NCBI RefSeq assembly: GCF_003100395.1
Contig: NZ_CP029210.1
Coordinates: 3,472,001 to 3,536,000, forward strand
DNA: 64,000 nt
Direction: 5' to 3'
From: Aquabacterium olei
Lineage (GTDB): Bacteria; Pseudomonadota; Gammaproteobacteria; Burkholderiales; Burkholderiaceae_C
Made by a program: the position numbers and the translations under genes. This document shows, in pieces, positions 8,656 through 16,981 of this stretch; position 1 is the stretch's first letter, and each line of letters opens with the position of its first letter. The notes beneath the pieces are model-generated. The model was not told the origin of the DNA. It worked only from the letters and a program-made list of their open reading frames with translations, and searched no databases.

Positions 8656-10329
8656 TCACGCCTGCACCTGCCGCGTCATCTCGGCCAGCATCTCGCGCAG
8701 CTTGAACTTCTGGATCTTTCCGGAGGCGGTGGAAGGCAGCGACTCCTGCACCAGCAGCTTCTCGGGGATGTACTGCATCGCGACCTTCTGCGCCTTCATG
8801 TACGCCACCATCTCATCGAAGGTCAGCGCCTGCCCGGGCTTGGTCACCACGACGGCGCAAGCCCGCTCGCCCATGCGCTCGTCGGGATAGGGCACGACGG
8901 ACGCCAATGCCACCGCGGGATGGCGATACAGCAGGTTCTCGATTTCGATGACGGGGATGTTCTCGCCTCCGCGGATGATCACGTCCTTGCTGCGCCCCGT
9001 GATGCGGATGTAGCCGTGGTCGTCCATGCGGGCCAGATCGCCCGTGTCGAACCACCCGTCGGCATCGGTGCCGTTGAGCTGCGGGCGCTTGAGGTAGCCC
9101 CCGAAATTCGAGCAGGCCCGCACCATCAGCTTGCCGGCCTGGCCGGGCGGCAGTTCGCGGCCTTCCACGTCGACCACCTTGAGTTCCACCCCGGGCAGCG
9201 GACAGCCGTCGGTGTTGAAGGCGCGCTCGTCCGGATCATCGAGGCGGGTCGTCGTCACGGCACCGTTCTCGGACATGCCCCAGGCCGAGACAATCTTCAC
9301 GCCCAGCACCGCACGGGCCTGCTCCACCAGGGCCGTGGGAATGGGCGCACCCGCGCAGAGAAACGTCTTCAACGAGGGCACGCTGGTGTGGGCCGCCTGC
9401 ACGGTGTTGGTCAGGTCGGTCAGGAAGGGCGTGGAAGCCATGGTGAAGGCCACCTGCTCGGCGTTGATCAGCTCGATGCCCTTCTTCGCGTCCCAGATGT
9501 CCTGCAGCACCACGTGCGACTTCAGGATGATGGGCATCAGCAGGCCGTACATGAAGCCGGTCTGGTGGGCCATCGGCGAAGCCATCAACACCGTGTCGCC
9601 CGCGCCGAGCTGCAGTCGGCGGGCGTAAGGCACGATGTTGGAGAACACCGTGTTGGCCGAGTGCATCACGCCCTTGGGCTCGCCCGTGGTGCCCGAGGTG
9701 TAGATGAGCTGGGTGATGTCGTCCGCGCTCGGCCGGTTGCGGGTGAGGACGGCCTGCGCGTCAGGCGACTTCTCCCACTCCGGCACCGTGAGCAGGGCTT
9801 CGAAGCTGTGGGCGGCGGGTTGCCCATCGGCATCCACCGCACCGACCACCACGACGTGCTGCAGCGCGGGCAACTGCGGCTTCAGCCCGTCGAGCATGGC
9901 CTCGAAGTCGAAACCGCGGAACACCTTGGGCACGATGACCACCTTGGCTTCGCCGTGCTGCAGCATGAAGGACAGCTCGCGCTCACGGAAGATGTGCATC
10001 ATCGGGTTGAGCACCGCGCCGATGCGTGAGCACGCCAGGTAGGTCAGCGTGAACTGCCACCAGTTGGGCAGCTGCAAGGCGACGATGTCGTTCTTGCCCA
10101 CGCCCAGGCGCGTGAGGCCCACCGCGATGCGGTCGGCGAGTCGGGCCATCTCGGCATAGGTGAAACGCGTCACCTCGCCCGTTTCCACACGCACGGCGGT
10201 CAGCGCGGGCCGGTCCGGGCAGGTCGCCACCGCCTGGTCCAGCTCATCGTTGATGGTGCGGTCGAGCCAGTAGCCCTGGGCCACCGCGGCGGCACGCCGG
10301 GGCGCCAGCAGCACAGCATCAAAGTCCAT
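8656..10329 (-). CDS. aliA: Cyclohexanecarboxylate-CoA ligase (AliA-type), AMP-forming
   Basis: A 557-residue adenylate-forming acyl-CoA synthetase. The P-loop YTSGTTGEPKG, the adenine motif SAWGMSENGA, the hinge GWFDTGDLARMDDHGYI, GRSKDVIIRGGENI and the C-terminal catalytic lysine region STASGKIQKFKLR are all present. It would activate a carboxylic acid to its CoA thioester using ATP. The gene lies between aliB and badK, as in the R. palustris cyclohexanecarboxylate cluster, which points to cyclohexanecarboxylate or a related alicyclic acid. It is separated from badK by only seven bases. A medium-chain fatty acid ligase is the alternative. Confidence 0.85.
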   Translation of the reverse strand: MDFDAVLLAPRRAAAVAQGYWLDRTINDELDQAVATCPDRPALTAVRVETGEVTRFTYAEMARLADRIAVGLTRLGVGKNDIVALQLPNWWQFTLTYLACSRIGAVLNPMMHIFRERELSFMLQHGEAKVVIVPKVFRGFDFEAMLDGLKPQLPALQHVVVVGAVDADGQPAAHSFEALLTVPEWEKSPDAQAVLTRNRPSADDITQLIYTSGTTGEPKGVMHSANTVFSNIVPYARRLQLGAGDTVLMASPMAHQTGFMYGLLMPIILKSHVVLQDIWDAKKGIELINAEQVAFTMASTPFLTDLTNTVQAAHTSVPSLKTFLCAGAPIPTALVEQARAVLGVKIVSAWGMSENGAVTTTRLDDPDERAFNTDGCPLPGVELKVVDVEGRELPPGQAGKLMVRACSNFGGYLKRPQLNGTDADGWFDTGDLARMDDHGYIRITGRSKDVIIRGGENIPVIEIENLLYRHPAVALASVVPYPDERMGERACAVVVTKPGQALTFDEMVAYMKAQKVAMQYIPEKLLVQESLPSTASGKIQKFKLREMLAEMTRQVQA

Positions 10330-10376
10330 GGTTTGTCTCCGTTCTTATGGTTCGAGCAAGGTGCAGCGGCGATCGA

Positions 10377-11534
10377 TCAGGCCGGCACGTTCTTGCGACC
10401 GGCGCGCACGCGGGCCACGATGGTCTTCATGATCTGGGCCGTGCCGTCGCCGATCTGGAAGCCCAGCACATCGCGCAGTCGCTGCTCCATCACGCCGCGG
10501 TCGTAGCCGCCATGGCCATAGCACAGCAGGCACTGGTGGATCACGTCGTAGGCCAGCTTGGGGCCCCACCACTTGGCCATGCCGGCTTCCGCCGTGTGCG
10601 GCAGGCCCTGGTCCTTCAGCCACAGGCCCTGCAGGCACAGCAGACGAGCCCCTTCGACCTCGGTGTCGAACTGCGCCAGCGGATGGGTCACGCCCTGGAA
10701 GTTCGACAGCGGCTTGCCGAAGGCTTCACGCTGCGTGATGTACTCCCAGGTTTCGGTCAGGGCCGCACGGGCCACGGCCAGGCACTGGAGACCGATCAGC
10801 GAGCGCGAATAGTCGAAGCCGTGCATCACCTGCACGAAGCCCTTGTTCTCTTCGCCGAGGCGGTGGCTGACGGGCACACGCACGTTCTCGAAGAAGATCG
10901 AACCGCGACCGATGGCACGCTGGCCATGGCAGTCAAAACGGTTGGTGGTGATGCCCGGGGTGTCCATCGGCACCATCACGGCGGTCACGCCATGGGCGCC
11001 GTCTTCGGGTGCACCGGTGCGACCGAAGACCACGGCCAGGTCCGCCTGGTCGGCCGCCGAGATGGAGGTCTTCTCGCCATTGAGGACGTAGAAGTCGCCG
11101 TCGCGCTCGATGCGCAGACGCAGGTTGGCCGCGTCGGAGCCGCCACGGGGCTCGGTCAGCGCGATACAGCAGATGATCTCGCCGCGGGTCAGCTTCTTGA
11201 GCCAGGGCCCGACGACCTCGGGGTTGCCGTACTTGGCCAGGATGTGGCCGTTCAACGAAGCCAGCAGGTTCAGATAGGAAAAGCTGAGGTCAGCCGCGGC
11301 GATCTCCTCGTGGATCACGCCGGCCGCCAGACAGCCCATGCCCATCCCGCCGAACTCTTCGGGCAGTTCAGGGCAGATGAACCCGAGCTCACCCATTTCG
11401 CGCAGCAGGACGCGATCGAGGTCACGCGTCTTGTCGCGCTCCAGAAAACCGGGCGCCACGCGCTCGGTCGCAAAACGGCGGGCCGTCTCGGCCAGCGCCT
11501 GCAGGTCTTCGTTGATGTAGGGATTCGGGTTCAT
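10377..11534 (-). CDS. aliB: Cyclohexanecarboxyl-CoA dehydrogenase (AliB-type)
   Basis: A 385-residue acyl-CoA dehydrogenase. It has the flavin and substrate motifs CCIALTEPRGGSDAAN and QREAFGKPLSNFQGVTH. At the place of the usual catalytic glutamate (Tyr-Glu-Gly in most family members) it has Gly-Asp-Gly, putting Asp363 at the base position in FQIGDGTAQIMK. The predicted reaction is cyclohexanecarboxyl-CoA to cyclohex-1-ene-1-carboxyl-CoA, with electrons to the ETF encoded downstream. It lies between badI and aliA with 32 and 47 bases around it. The Asp substitution is seen directly; its effect on this protein is not known. Confidence 0.85.
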   Translation of the reverse strand: MNPNPYINEDLQALAETARRFATERVAPGFLERDKTRDLDRVLLREMGELGFICPELPEEFGGMGMGCLAAGVIHEEIAAADLSFSYLNLLASLNGHILAKYGNPEVVGPWLKKLTRGEIICCIALTEPRGGSDAANLRLRIERDGDFYVLNGEKTSISAADQADLAVVFGRTGAPEDGAHGVTAVMVPMDTPGITTNRFDCHGQRAIGRGSIFFENVRVPVSHRLGEENKGFVQVMHGFDYSRSLIGLQCLAVARAALTETWEYITQREAFGKPLSNFQGVTHPLAQFDTEVEGARLLCLQGLWLKDQGLPHTAEAGMAKWWGPKLAYDVIHQCLLCYGHGGYDRGVMEQRLRDVLGFQIGDGTAQIMKTIVARVRAGRKNVPA

Positions 11535-11566
11535 CTCTTACCTCTTCTCAGCAGGGCATCGGCGGA

Positions 11567-12355
11567 TCACTTGGCGTACTTGCGGAAGTCCGGCTTGCGC
11601 TTTTCCTTCAGCGCATTGACGCCCTCGCGCGACTCTTCGGTGTCGTAGTACAGCTTCAGGGCGTACATGCCCATGCCGGCGATGCCACTCTGGTGCGCCG
11701 TGTCCATGTTGAAACTGCGCTTGGCGATGGCAATGGCGGTGGGGCTGCGCTCGCAGATCGTTTCCGCCCACTCCTGCACGGTGGCATCGAGCTGCTCGTG
11801 CGGCACGCAGATGTTGGCCAGGCCCATGTCCACGGCCTCCTGACCCGAGTAGCGCTTGTTCAGGTACCAGATCTCACGGGCTTTCTTCTCGCCCACCACG
11901 CGAGCCAGGAAGGCGGTGCCGTAGCCGGGGTCCACCGAGCCCATCTTGGGACCCACCTGGCCGAAGATGGCCTTGTCGGAACAGATGGTCAGGTCACAGA
12001 TGGTGCACAGCACGTTGCCACCCCCGATGGCAAAGCCCTGCACGCGGGCGATCACCGGCTTGGGCACGTCGCGGATGGCGGTGTGCAACTCCTCCATCGG
12101 CAGGCCGATGGTGCCGCGGCCGTCGTAATTGCCATCGTGCGCCGACTGGTCGCCGCCGGTGCAGAAGGCACGGTCACCCGCGCCGGCCAGCACGATGCAG
12201 CCCACGTCGCGGTCATAGCCGGCCTTGTTGAGGGCCTTGATGATCTCGTCGCAGGTGGTGCCGCGGAAGGCGTTCATCTTCTCCGGGCGGTTGATCGTGA
12301 TCCAGGCAACGTGGTTGCGGACTTCGTAGAGGATGTCTTCGAACGGTGCGGACAT
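11567..12355 (-). CDS. badI: 2-ketocyclohexane-1-carboxyl-CoA hydrolase (BadI-type)
   Basis: A 262-residue crotonase-fold protein related to MenB (dihydroxynaphthoyl-CoA synthase). The glutamates used by hydratases are absent: GGGNVLCTICD replaces GGGCE, and FGQVGPKMGSVDPGYG stands in the second site, as in the BadI/MenB branch. The N-terminal CTGGDQSAHDGNYDGRG loop is also typical of that branch. BadI adds water to 2-ketocyclohexane-1-carboxyl-CoA and opens the ring to pimeloyl-CoA. Placement directly after badH, with no menaquinone genes nearby, decides for BadI over MenB. Confidence 0.88.
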   Translation of the reverse strand: MSAPFEDILYEVRNHVAWITINRPEKMNAFRGTTCDEIIKALNKAGYDRDVGCIVLAGAGDRAFCTGGDQSAHDGNYDGRGTIGLPMEELHTAIRDVPKPVIARVQGFAIGGGNVLCTICDLTICSDKAIFGQVGPKMGSVDPGYGTAFLARVVGEKKAREIWYLNKRYSGQEAVDMGLANICVPHEQLDATVQEWAETICERSPTAIAIAKRSFNMDTAHQSGIAGMGMYALKLYYDTEESREGVNALKEKRKPDFRKYAK

Positions 12356-12395
12356 GGTGGACTCGTTTCGTGTGAGGTGGGAAGGAAGGCGCGGC

Positions 12396-13163
12396 TCAGC
12401 CGTGCATCGTCAGACCGCCGGAGACGGAGATCACCTGGCCGGTGATGAAGCCGGCGTCGTCGCTGCCGAAGAAGGCGATGGCGCCCGCAAGGTCGTCGGG
12501 CTGGCCCAGGCGGCCCAGCGGGATGGCGCTCTTGAATGCCTCGATCAGCTTGGCCGGATCGCGCGCCCCTTCGGCCACACCGGCCAGCAGGGCCGTGTCG
12601 GTCGGGCCCGGGCACACCACGTTGACGGTGATGCTCTGGCGAGCGTGTTCACGCGCCAGCGTCTTGGACAAGGCCACCAGACCGCCCTTGCAGGCCGCGT
12701 ACACGGCCTCACCGGACGAGCCACCGCGGGCGGCGTCGGACGCCACGTTGACGATGCGGCCGTACTTGCGCTCGGCCATGCCGGGCAGCACGGCATGCAG
12801 CATGTGCAGGGCGCCGGTCAGGTTGATGGCGATCAGCTTGTCCCACTCGGCCGGCACGGTCTTCACGAAGGGCTTGAAGACGTCCCACCCGGCGTTGTTG
12901 ACCAGCACGGCGACCGGCCCCAGGGCGGCCTCGGCAGCGGCCACCGCGGCATCGACTTCAGCGCGGTCGGTGATGTTGCACTGGAAAGCCTGGGCGACGC
13001 CGCCAGCGGCCTGGATCTCGTCGACCACCTTCCGGGCGGCCGCCAGGTTCATGTCGAACACGGCGACCTTGGCGCCGCCCCGGGCAAAGCGCTTGCAGGT
13101 CGCCCCCCCGATGCCGCCGCCGCCGCCCGTCACGATCACCGTCTTGCCATCAAAATTCGCCAT
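12396..13163 (-). CDS. badH: 2-hydroxycyclohexane-1-carboxyl-CoA dehydrogenase (BadH-type)
   Basis: A 255-residue short-chain dehydrogenase, the same length as I recall for R. palustris BadH. The NAD-binding motif TGGGGGIGG is at residues 12-20, NNAG near 89-92, and the catalytic Ser142, Tyr155 and Lys159 are in ASDAARGGSSGEAVYAACKG, which matches my recollection of BadH closely. It oxidises the ring hydroxyl formed by BadK to the 2-keto compound. The start at 13163 is preferred over the in-frame ATG at 13175 because the GGAG ribosome site lies between them. It is the first gene of the long minus-strand operon. Confidence 0.9.
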   Translation of the reverse strand: MANFDGKTVIVTGGGGGIGGATCKRFARGGAKVAVFDMNLAAARKVVDEIQAAGGVAQAFQCNITDRAEVDAAVAAAEAALGPVAVLVNNAGWDVFKPFVKTVPAEWDKLIAINLTGALHMLHAVLPGMAERKYGRIVNVASDAARGGSSGEAVYAACKGGLVALSKTLAREHARQSITVNVVCPGPTDTALLAGVAEGARDPAKLIEAFKSAIPLGRLGQPDDLAGAIAFFGSDDAGFITGQVISVSGGLTMHG

Positions 13164-13201
13164 CTGGATCTCCATCTAAGGTCTAGGATTTGCTCGCTGC
13201 G

Positions 13202-13239
13202 ATACGATCTCGCTCAAGCAATTTCGTCAACATGTTGAC
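13202..13239 (-). promoter_or_regulatory. Predicted badH operon promoter with BadR operator palindrome
   Basis: A perfect 14-bp palindrome, GTCAACATGTTGAC, occupies 13226-13239 between badR and badH. On the minus strand its outer half supplies TTGACG (13225-13230) as a -35 box, followed after 17 bases by TCGTAT (13202-13207) as a weak -10 box. On the plus strand TATTAT at 13240-13245 could be the -10 box of badR. A repressor bound here would block the badH promoter and could also control badR. The palindrome is seen directly; the promoter boxes and the assignment to BadR are inferred. Confidence 0.6.
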
Positions 13240-13293
13240 TATTATTGGATCTCCAACGCCCCCTGCACAAGCCCCTCGGAGGCCTCGATAAAC

Positions 13294-13806
13294 ATGGTTT
13301 TCCCTAATAAAGAGCAGCATTCCCACCGAATGGAGATGGCGAACCGCATCTTCTTCCGGCTCTATCAATGTGCAAACATGTTGCACAAAACCGGCACGAA
13401 AGCGGTCGAGGACGAAGGGCTCACGACGCAGCAATGGGCCGTGCTGGGCGCCCTGTCGCGCGCCAGATCCCAGGAAGGGATGAGCATGGGCGACCTGGCG
13501 CGCTACCTCATGGTCAGCCGCCAGAACCTCACCGGCCTGATCAGCCGCATGGAGCGCGACGGCCACCTGTGCAGCCGCCCCGACGGCCGCGATCGCCGAG
13601 CGAGGCTGGTCACGATGACGGACGCGGGACGGGTGACGTGGGAAGAGCGGGCGCGCCCCAAGATCCACCGGTTCTACGACCAGGCCCTCGGCGACATGTC
13701 GACGAGCGACATGACGCACACCTTGCATTACCTGCTGCGCCTGCTCGAGAACATGAAGCGCCTTGACGACGAGGCCGATGGCGATACAGAGGACGACGTC
13801 CGCTGA
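13294..13806 (+). CDS. badR: MarR-family transcriptional regulator, BadR-type
   Basis: A 170-residue MarR regulator. The winged helix is visible as GLTTQQWAVLGALSR, MGDLARYLMVSRQNLTGLISRMERDG and the wing RDRRARLVTMTDAG, followed by a long dimerisation helix. It is divergent from badH with a 130-base shared control region that contains a perfect palindrome. In R. palustris BadR represses badHIaliABbadK and is released by 2-ketocyclohexane-1-carboxyl-CoA; the same arrangement here supports that role. GGAGG lies about 11 bases before the ATG. The effector in this organism is inferred. Confidence 0.82.
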   Translation: MVFPNKEQHSHRMEMANRIFFRLYQCANMLHKTGTKAVEDEGLTTQQWAVLGALSRARSQEGMSMGDLARYLMVSRQNLTGLISRMERDGHLCSRPDGRDRRARLVTMTDAGRVTWEERARPKIHRFYDQALGDMSTSDMTHTLHYLLRLLENMKRLDDEADGDTEDDVR

Positions 13807-13839
13807 TCAGGGCACGAATGCGTGCGCGGTGCGCCCCGA

Positions 13840-14742
13840 TCAGCCCTCGGCCTGGTCGGCGCGCGCCCGCTGCAGCATGAACTCGATGAACGTGGCCGCC
13901 GCCCGCGTGTGATGGCGGTTGGGCATGTAGAGCATCTGCATGCGCATGCCGAAGATGCGCAGCTTCCAGTCGTCGAGCACGGTGATCACATCGCCGCGCG
14001 TCACCTCGTCATGCACGACGTAATCGGGCACGATGCCCACGCCCAGCCCGGCCACGATGGCCTCGCGCAGGAAGAGGAAGTTCTCTGACGTGAGCGTGGG
14101 CCGCAGCGGCACCTCGTGGCGCTCGCCATGCAGCGTGGCGGCCAGACGCAGTTCGCGCCCCACCACCGCCGACGTGATCACGGGGGCCTCGGCCAGGTCG
14201 GTGAGCGCGCGCGGCACGCCATGCGCCTCGGCATAGGCTGGCGTCATGCAGGCCACATAACGCACCGGCCCCATGTCGCGGGCCACCAGGTTCTCGGGCG
14301 GGTCGCTGATCACGCGCACGGCAATGTCGACCTCGTCGCGCAGCAGGTCGACCACGCGGTTCTCGAACACCACATCGAGCACGACGCCCGGGTGGGCACG
14401 CTTGAAGTCGATCAGCCACGGTGACATCACCAGCTGCCCATAGCCGCTGGGCACACTGAGGCGCACGCGCCCTTGCAGATGCTGGCTCAGCGCGGCCACC
14501 GAATCCCGCGCGGCCGTCAGTTCGTCGCGGATGGCGCGGCCATGCTCGTACAGGCGCAGGCCGATCTCGGTGGGCTCGATGCGGCGGGTGGTGCGGCGCA
14601 CCAGCTGCTGCCCCACCGACCGCTCGAACTGGTTGAGGTGGTAGCTGACGTTGGCCCGGCTCATCTTCAGCCGCCGGGCGGCCTCGCTGAGGTTGCCGGC
14701 ATCGAGGATCTCGACCAGCAGGGTGAGGGCTTGCAGATCCAT
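13840..14742 (-). CDS. LysR-family transcriptional regulator, divergent from the pim operon
   Basis: A 300-residue LysR regulator. The N-terminal helix-turn-helix spans about residues 1-60 (NLSEAARRLKMSRANVSYHL), followed by the linker helix and a periplasmic-binding-protein-like effector domain opening VRLSVPSGYGQLVMSPWL. It is transcribed away from pimF with 91 bases between the start codons. That gap contains several TGTCAA/TTGACA elements. The layout is the classic LysR pattern of self-control plus activation of the divergent operon, so it probably controls pimeloyl-CoA or glutaryl-CoA breakdown. The ligand cannot be read from the sequence. Confidence 0.85.
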   Translation of the reverse strand: MDLQALTLLVEILDAGNLSEAARRLKMSRANVSYHLNQFERSVGQQLVRRTTRRIEPTEIGLRLYEHGRAIRDELTAARDSVAALSQHLQGRVRLSVPSGYGQLVMSPWLIDFKRAHPGVVLDVVFENRVVDLLRDEVDIAVRVISDPPENLVARDMGPVRYVACMTPAYAEAHGVPRALTDLAEAPVITSAVVGRELRLAATLHGERHEVPLRPTLTSENFLFLREAIVAGLGVGIVPDYVVHDEVTRGDVITVLDDWKLRIFGMRMQMLYMPNRHHTRAAATFIEFMLQRARADQAEG

Positions 14743-14758
14743 CGCAGCACGGGTCGAT

Positions 14759-14805
14759 TGTCAAAAATTGTTTGACAGTCTGTCAATGCCACCCCGGATT
14801 GTCAA
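14759..14805. promoter_or_regulatory. TGTCAA/TTGACA repeat array between the lysR and pimF starts
   Basis: Four copies of the hexamer occur in 47 bases: TGTCAA at 14759, TTGACA at 14772, TGTCAA at 14781 and TGTCAA at 14800. The first two form an inverted repeat TGTCAAA-N5-TTTGACA (14759-14777), and the second and third a 15-bp palindrome TTGACAGTCTGTCAA (14772-14786). The first pair fits a LysR recognition site, and TTGACA may double as a -35 box for pimF. The core GTCAA/TTGAC also makes up the palindrome upstream of badH, so a shared regulator is possible. The repeats are seen; the functions are inferred. Confidence 0.55.
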
Positions 14806-14833
14806 GAACGGGGCCCGTGCCAAGAATGAGGCC

Positions 14834-16954
14834 ATGCCCGCCCATACCGACTCCCTCCCGGCCGTTCGCGTCCAACGCGACGGCGCCATCGCCCTGGTCA
14901 CCCTGCACAACCCGCCGGTGAACGCGCTGAGCACCGCGGTGCGCCAGGGCCTGCAACAGGCCTTTGCCGAACTGAGCCACGACGCCGATGTGCACGCCAT
15001 CGTGATCGCGGGCTCGGGCGCCAACTTCATCGCCGGTGCCGACATCCGCGAGTTCGGCCAGCCGCCCCAGGCGCCTGCACTGCCCGAGGTCTGCAACCAG
15101 ATCGAAGCCTGCGACAAGCTGGTGATCGCGGCCATCCATGGCGCCGCGCTCGGTGGCGGCCTGGAGATCGCGCTGTCAGCCCACTACCGCGTGGCCGTCG
15201 ACACCGCCAAGGTGGGGCTGCCCGAAGTCGCCCTGGGGCTGCTGCCCGGCGCGGGCGGCACCCAACGCGCGCCCCGCCTGATCGGCGCCGCCGCCGCGCT
15301 CGACCTGATGCTCAGCGGCCGCCACGCGAGCGCCAAGGAAGCGCTGCGCCTGGGCCTGATCGACCACATTGCGACCAGCAACGACATCGCCGCTGAAGGC
15401 GTGGCCTACGCCCGCAGCCTGCTGGCCGACGGCGCCCCGATCCGCCGCACCGGTGAACAGACTGCGGCGCTGGCCGACCGGGCTGCGCAACAGGCCGCGA
15501 TCGACGCGGCCCGCGCCGAGGTGGCGAAGAAGAAGGGCCTGTTCTCGCCGAGCAAGATCGTCGACTGCGTGCAGGCCGCGCTGGACCAGCCCTTTGCCGA
15601 CGGCCTGGCCACCGAGCGCGACCTGTTCACGCAGTGCCTGCACAGTCCGCAGCGCGCCGGCCTGGTCCACCTGTTCTTTGCCGAGCGCGAAGTCACCAAG
15701 TCGCCAGAGACCCAGTCGGCTCAGCCCCGCCCGTTACAGAAGGTCGGCGTGATCGGCGGCGGCACCATGGGCGCCGGCATCGCCGTGTCCCTGCTGGATG
15801 CGGGCCTGAACGTGACGATGATCGAGCGCGATGACGCGGCCCTGGCCCTCGGCCAGTCGCGCGTGGCCAAGGTGTATGACGGGGCCGTGGCCAAGGGCCG
15901 CCTGACCGAAGAGGGCAAGGCCGCCATCCTGACGCGCTTCCAGGGCTCGACGCACTACGACGCGCTCGCCGATGCCGACCTGGTGATCGAAGCGGTGTTC
16001 GAAGACATGGCCGTGAAGAAGGCGGTGTTTGCCGAGCTGGATCGCGTCTGCCGACCCGGTGCCGTGCTGGCCACCAACACGTCCTACCTGGACATCAACG
16101 AGATCGCAGGCAGCATCTCGCGCCCGCAGGATGTGCTCGGCCTGCACTTCTTCTCGCCGGCCAATATCATGAAGCTGCTGGAGATCGTGGTGCCCGCCAA
16201 GGTGAGCGCCGACGTGGTCGCCACCGGCTTTGCGCTGGCCAAGAAGCTCAAGAAGGTGCCGGTGCGCGCCGGCGTGTGCGACGGCTTCATCGGCAACCGC
16301 ATCCTGGCCGTGTACCGCACGGCGGCCGACCACATGATGGAAGACGGGGCCTCGCCGTTCGAGATCGACGCCATGGTGCGCGCCTTCGGCTACCCCATGG
16401 GCCCGTACGAGATGAGCGACCTGGCCGGGGGCGACATCGGCTGGGCCACGCGCAAGCGCCGCGCCGCAACCCGCGACCCGAAGGCCCGCTACGTGCACAT
16501 TGCCGACCGGCTGTGCGAGCGCGGCTGGTTCGGCCAGAAGACCGGCCAGGGCTGGTATGTGTACGAAGCCGGCAGCCGCAGCGGCAAGCCCAATCCGGCC
16601 GTCGAGCCCCTCATCGCCGAAGCGCGCGCCAAGGCCGGCGTGACCCCGCGCCCCTTCACCCGCGAAGAGCTGGAGCGCCGCTACGTGGCCGCCATGGTCA
16701 ACGAAGGCGCCCGGGTGGTCGAAGAGGGCATTGCCTTGCGGCCGCTCGACGTCGATGTCACGCTGGTGCACGGCTACGGCTTCCCCCGCCACAAGGGGGG
16801 GCCGATGAAGTACGCCGACCTCGTCGGCCTGCCGCAGATCCTGGCCGACATCCAGTCGTTTGCCAAAGAAGACCCGCTGTTCTGGCAACCGGCCCCGCTG
16901 CTGGTCAGGCTGGTGCAGGAAGGCAAGAACTTCGACAGCCTCAACCACGGCTGA
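14834..16954 (+). CDS. pimF: Bifunctional enoyl-CoA hydratase/3-hydroxyacyl-CoA dehydrogenase (PimF-type)
   Basis: A 706-residue fusion. Residues 1-200 are a crotonase domain with both catalytic glutamates, Glu111 in GGGLEIA and Glu131 in GLPEVAL. From about residue 303 an NAD-binding 3-hydroxyacyl-CoA dehydrogenase domain follows, with VGVIGGGTMGAGIA, then LATNTSYLDINEIA, LHFFSPANIMKLLEIV with the catalytic histidine, and the C-terminal domain with GYPMGPYEMSDLAG. It would hydrate and oxidise 2,3-didehydropimeloyl-CoA and later intermediates. It heads the plus-strand operon with pimB 27 bases downstream. The architecture resembles FadJ; the pimeloyl role comes from neighbours. Confidence 0.85.
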   Translation: MPAHTDSLPAVRVQRDGAIALVTLHNPPVNALSTAVRQGLQQAFAELSHDADVHAIVIAGSGANFIAGADIREFGQPPQAPALPEVCNQIEACDKLVIAAIHGAALGGGLEIALSAHYRVAVDTAKVGLPEVALGLLPGAGGTQRAPRLIGAAAALDLMLSGRHASAKEALRLGLIDHIATSNDIAAEGVAYARSLLADGAPIRRTGEQTAALADRAAQQAAIDAARAEVAKKKGLFSPSKIVDCVQAALDQPFADGLATERDLFTQCLHSPQRAGLVHLFFAEREVTKSPETQSAQPRPLQKVGVIGGGTMGAGIAVSLLDAGLNVTMIERDDAALALGQSRVAKVYDGAVAKGRLTEEGKAAILTRFQGSTHYDALADADLVIEAVFEDMAVKKAVFAELDRVCRPGAVLATNTSYLDINEIAGSISRPQDVLGLHFFSPANIMKLLEIVVPAKVSADVVATGFALAKKLKKVPVRAGVCDGFIGNRILAVYRTAADHMMEDGASPFEIDAMVRAFGYPMGPYEMSDLAGGDIGWATRKRRAATRDPKARYVHIADRLCERGWFGQKTGQGWYVYEAGSRSGKPNPAVEPLIAEARAKAGVTPRPFTREELERRYVAAMVNEGARVVEEGIALRPLDVDVTLVHGYGFPRHKGGPMKYADLVGLPQILADIQSFAKEDPLFWQPAPLLVRLVQEGKNFDSLNHG

Positions 16955-16981
16955 CCCGACCTCACTTCAGGAGACAACCCC

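Noticed and set aside
11567..12355. MenB (naphthoyl-CoA synthase) as an identity for the badI gene
   Set aside because: The fold and loop motifs are shared with MenB, but the gene lies between badH and aliB and no menaquinone genes are present.
6654..13163. Anaerobic benzoyl-CoA degradation cluster
   Set aside because: The bad gene names suggest it, but no benzoyl-CoA reductase subunits, ferredoxin or benzoate-CoA ligase gene is present. Only the alicyclic branch is encoded.
13164..13175. Four-residue N-terminal extension of badH starting at 13175
   Set aside because: The ATG at 13175 overlaps the GGAG ribosome site that serves the ATG at 13163, and the shorter form matches the expected BadH length.
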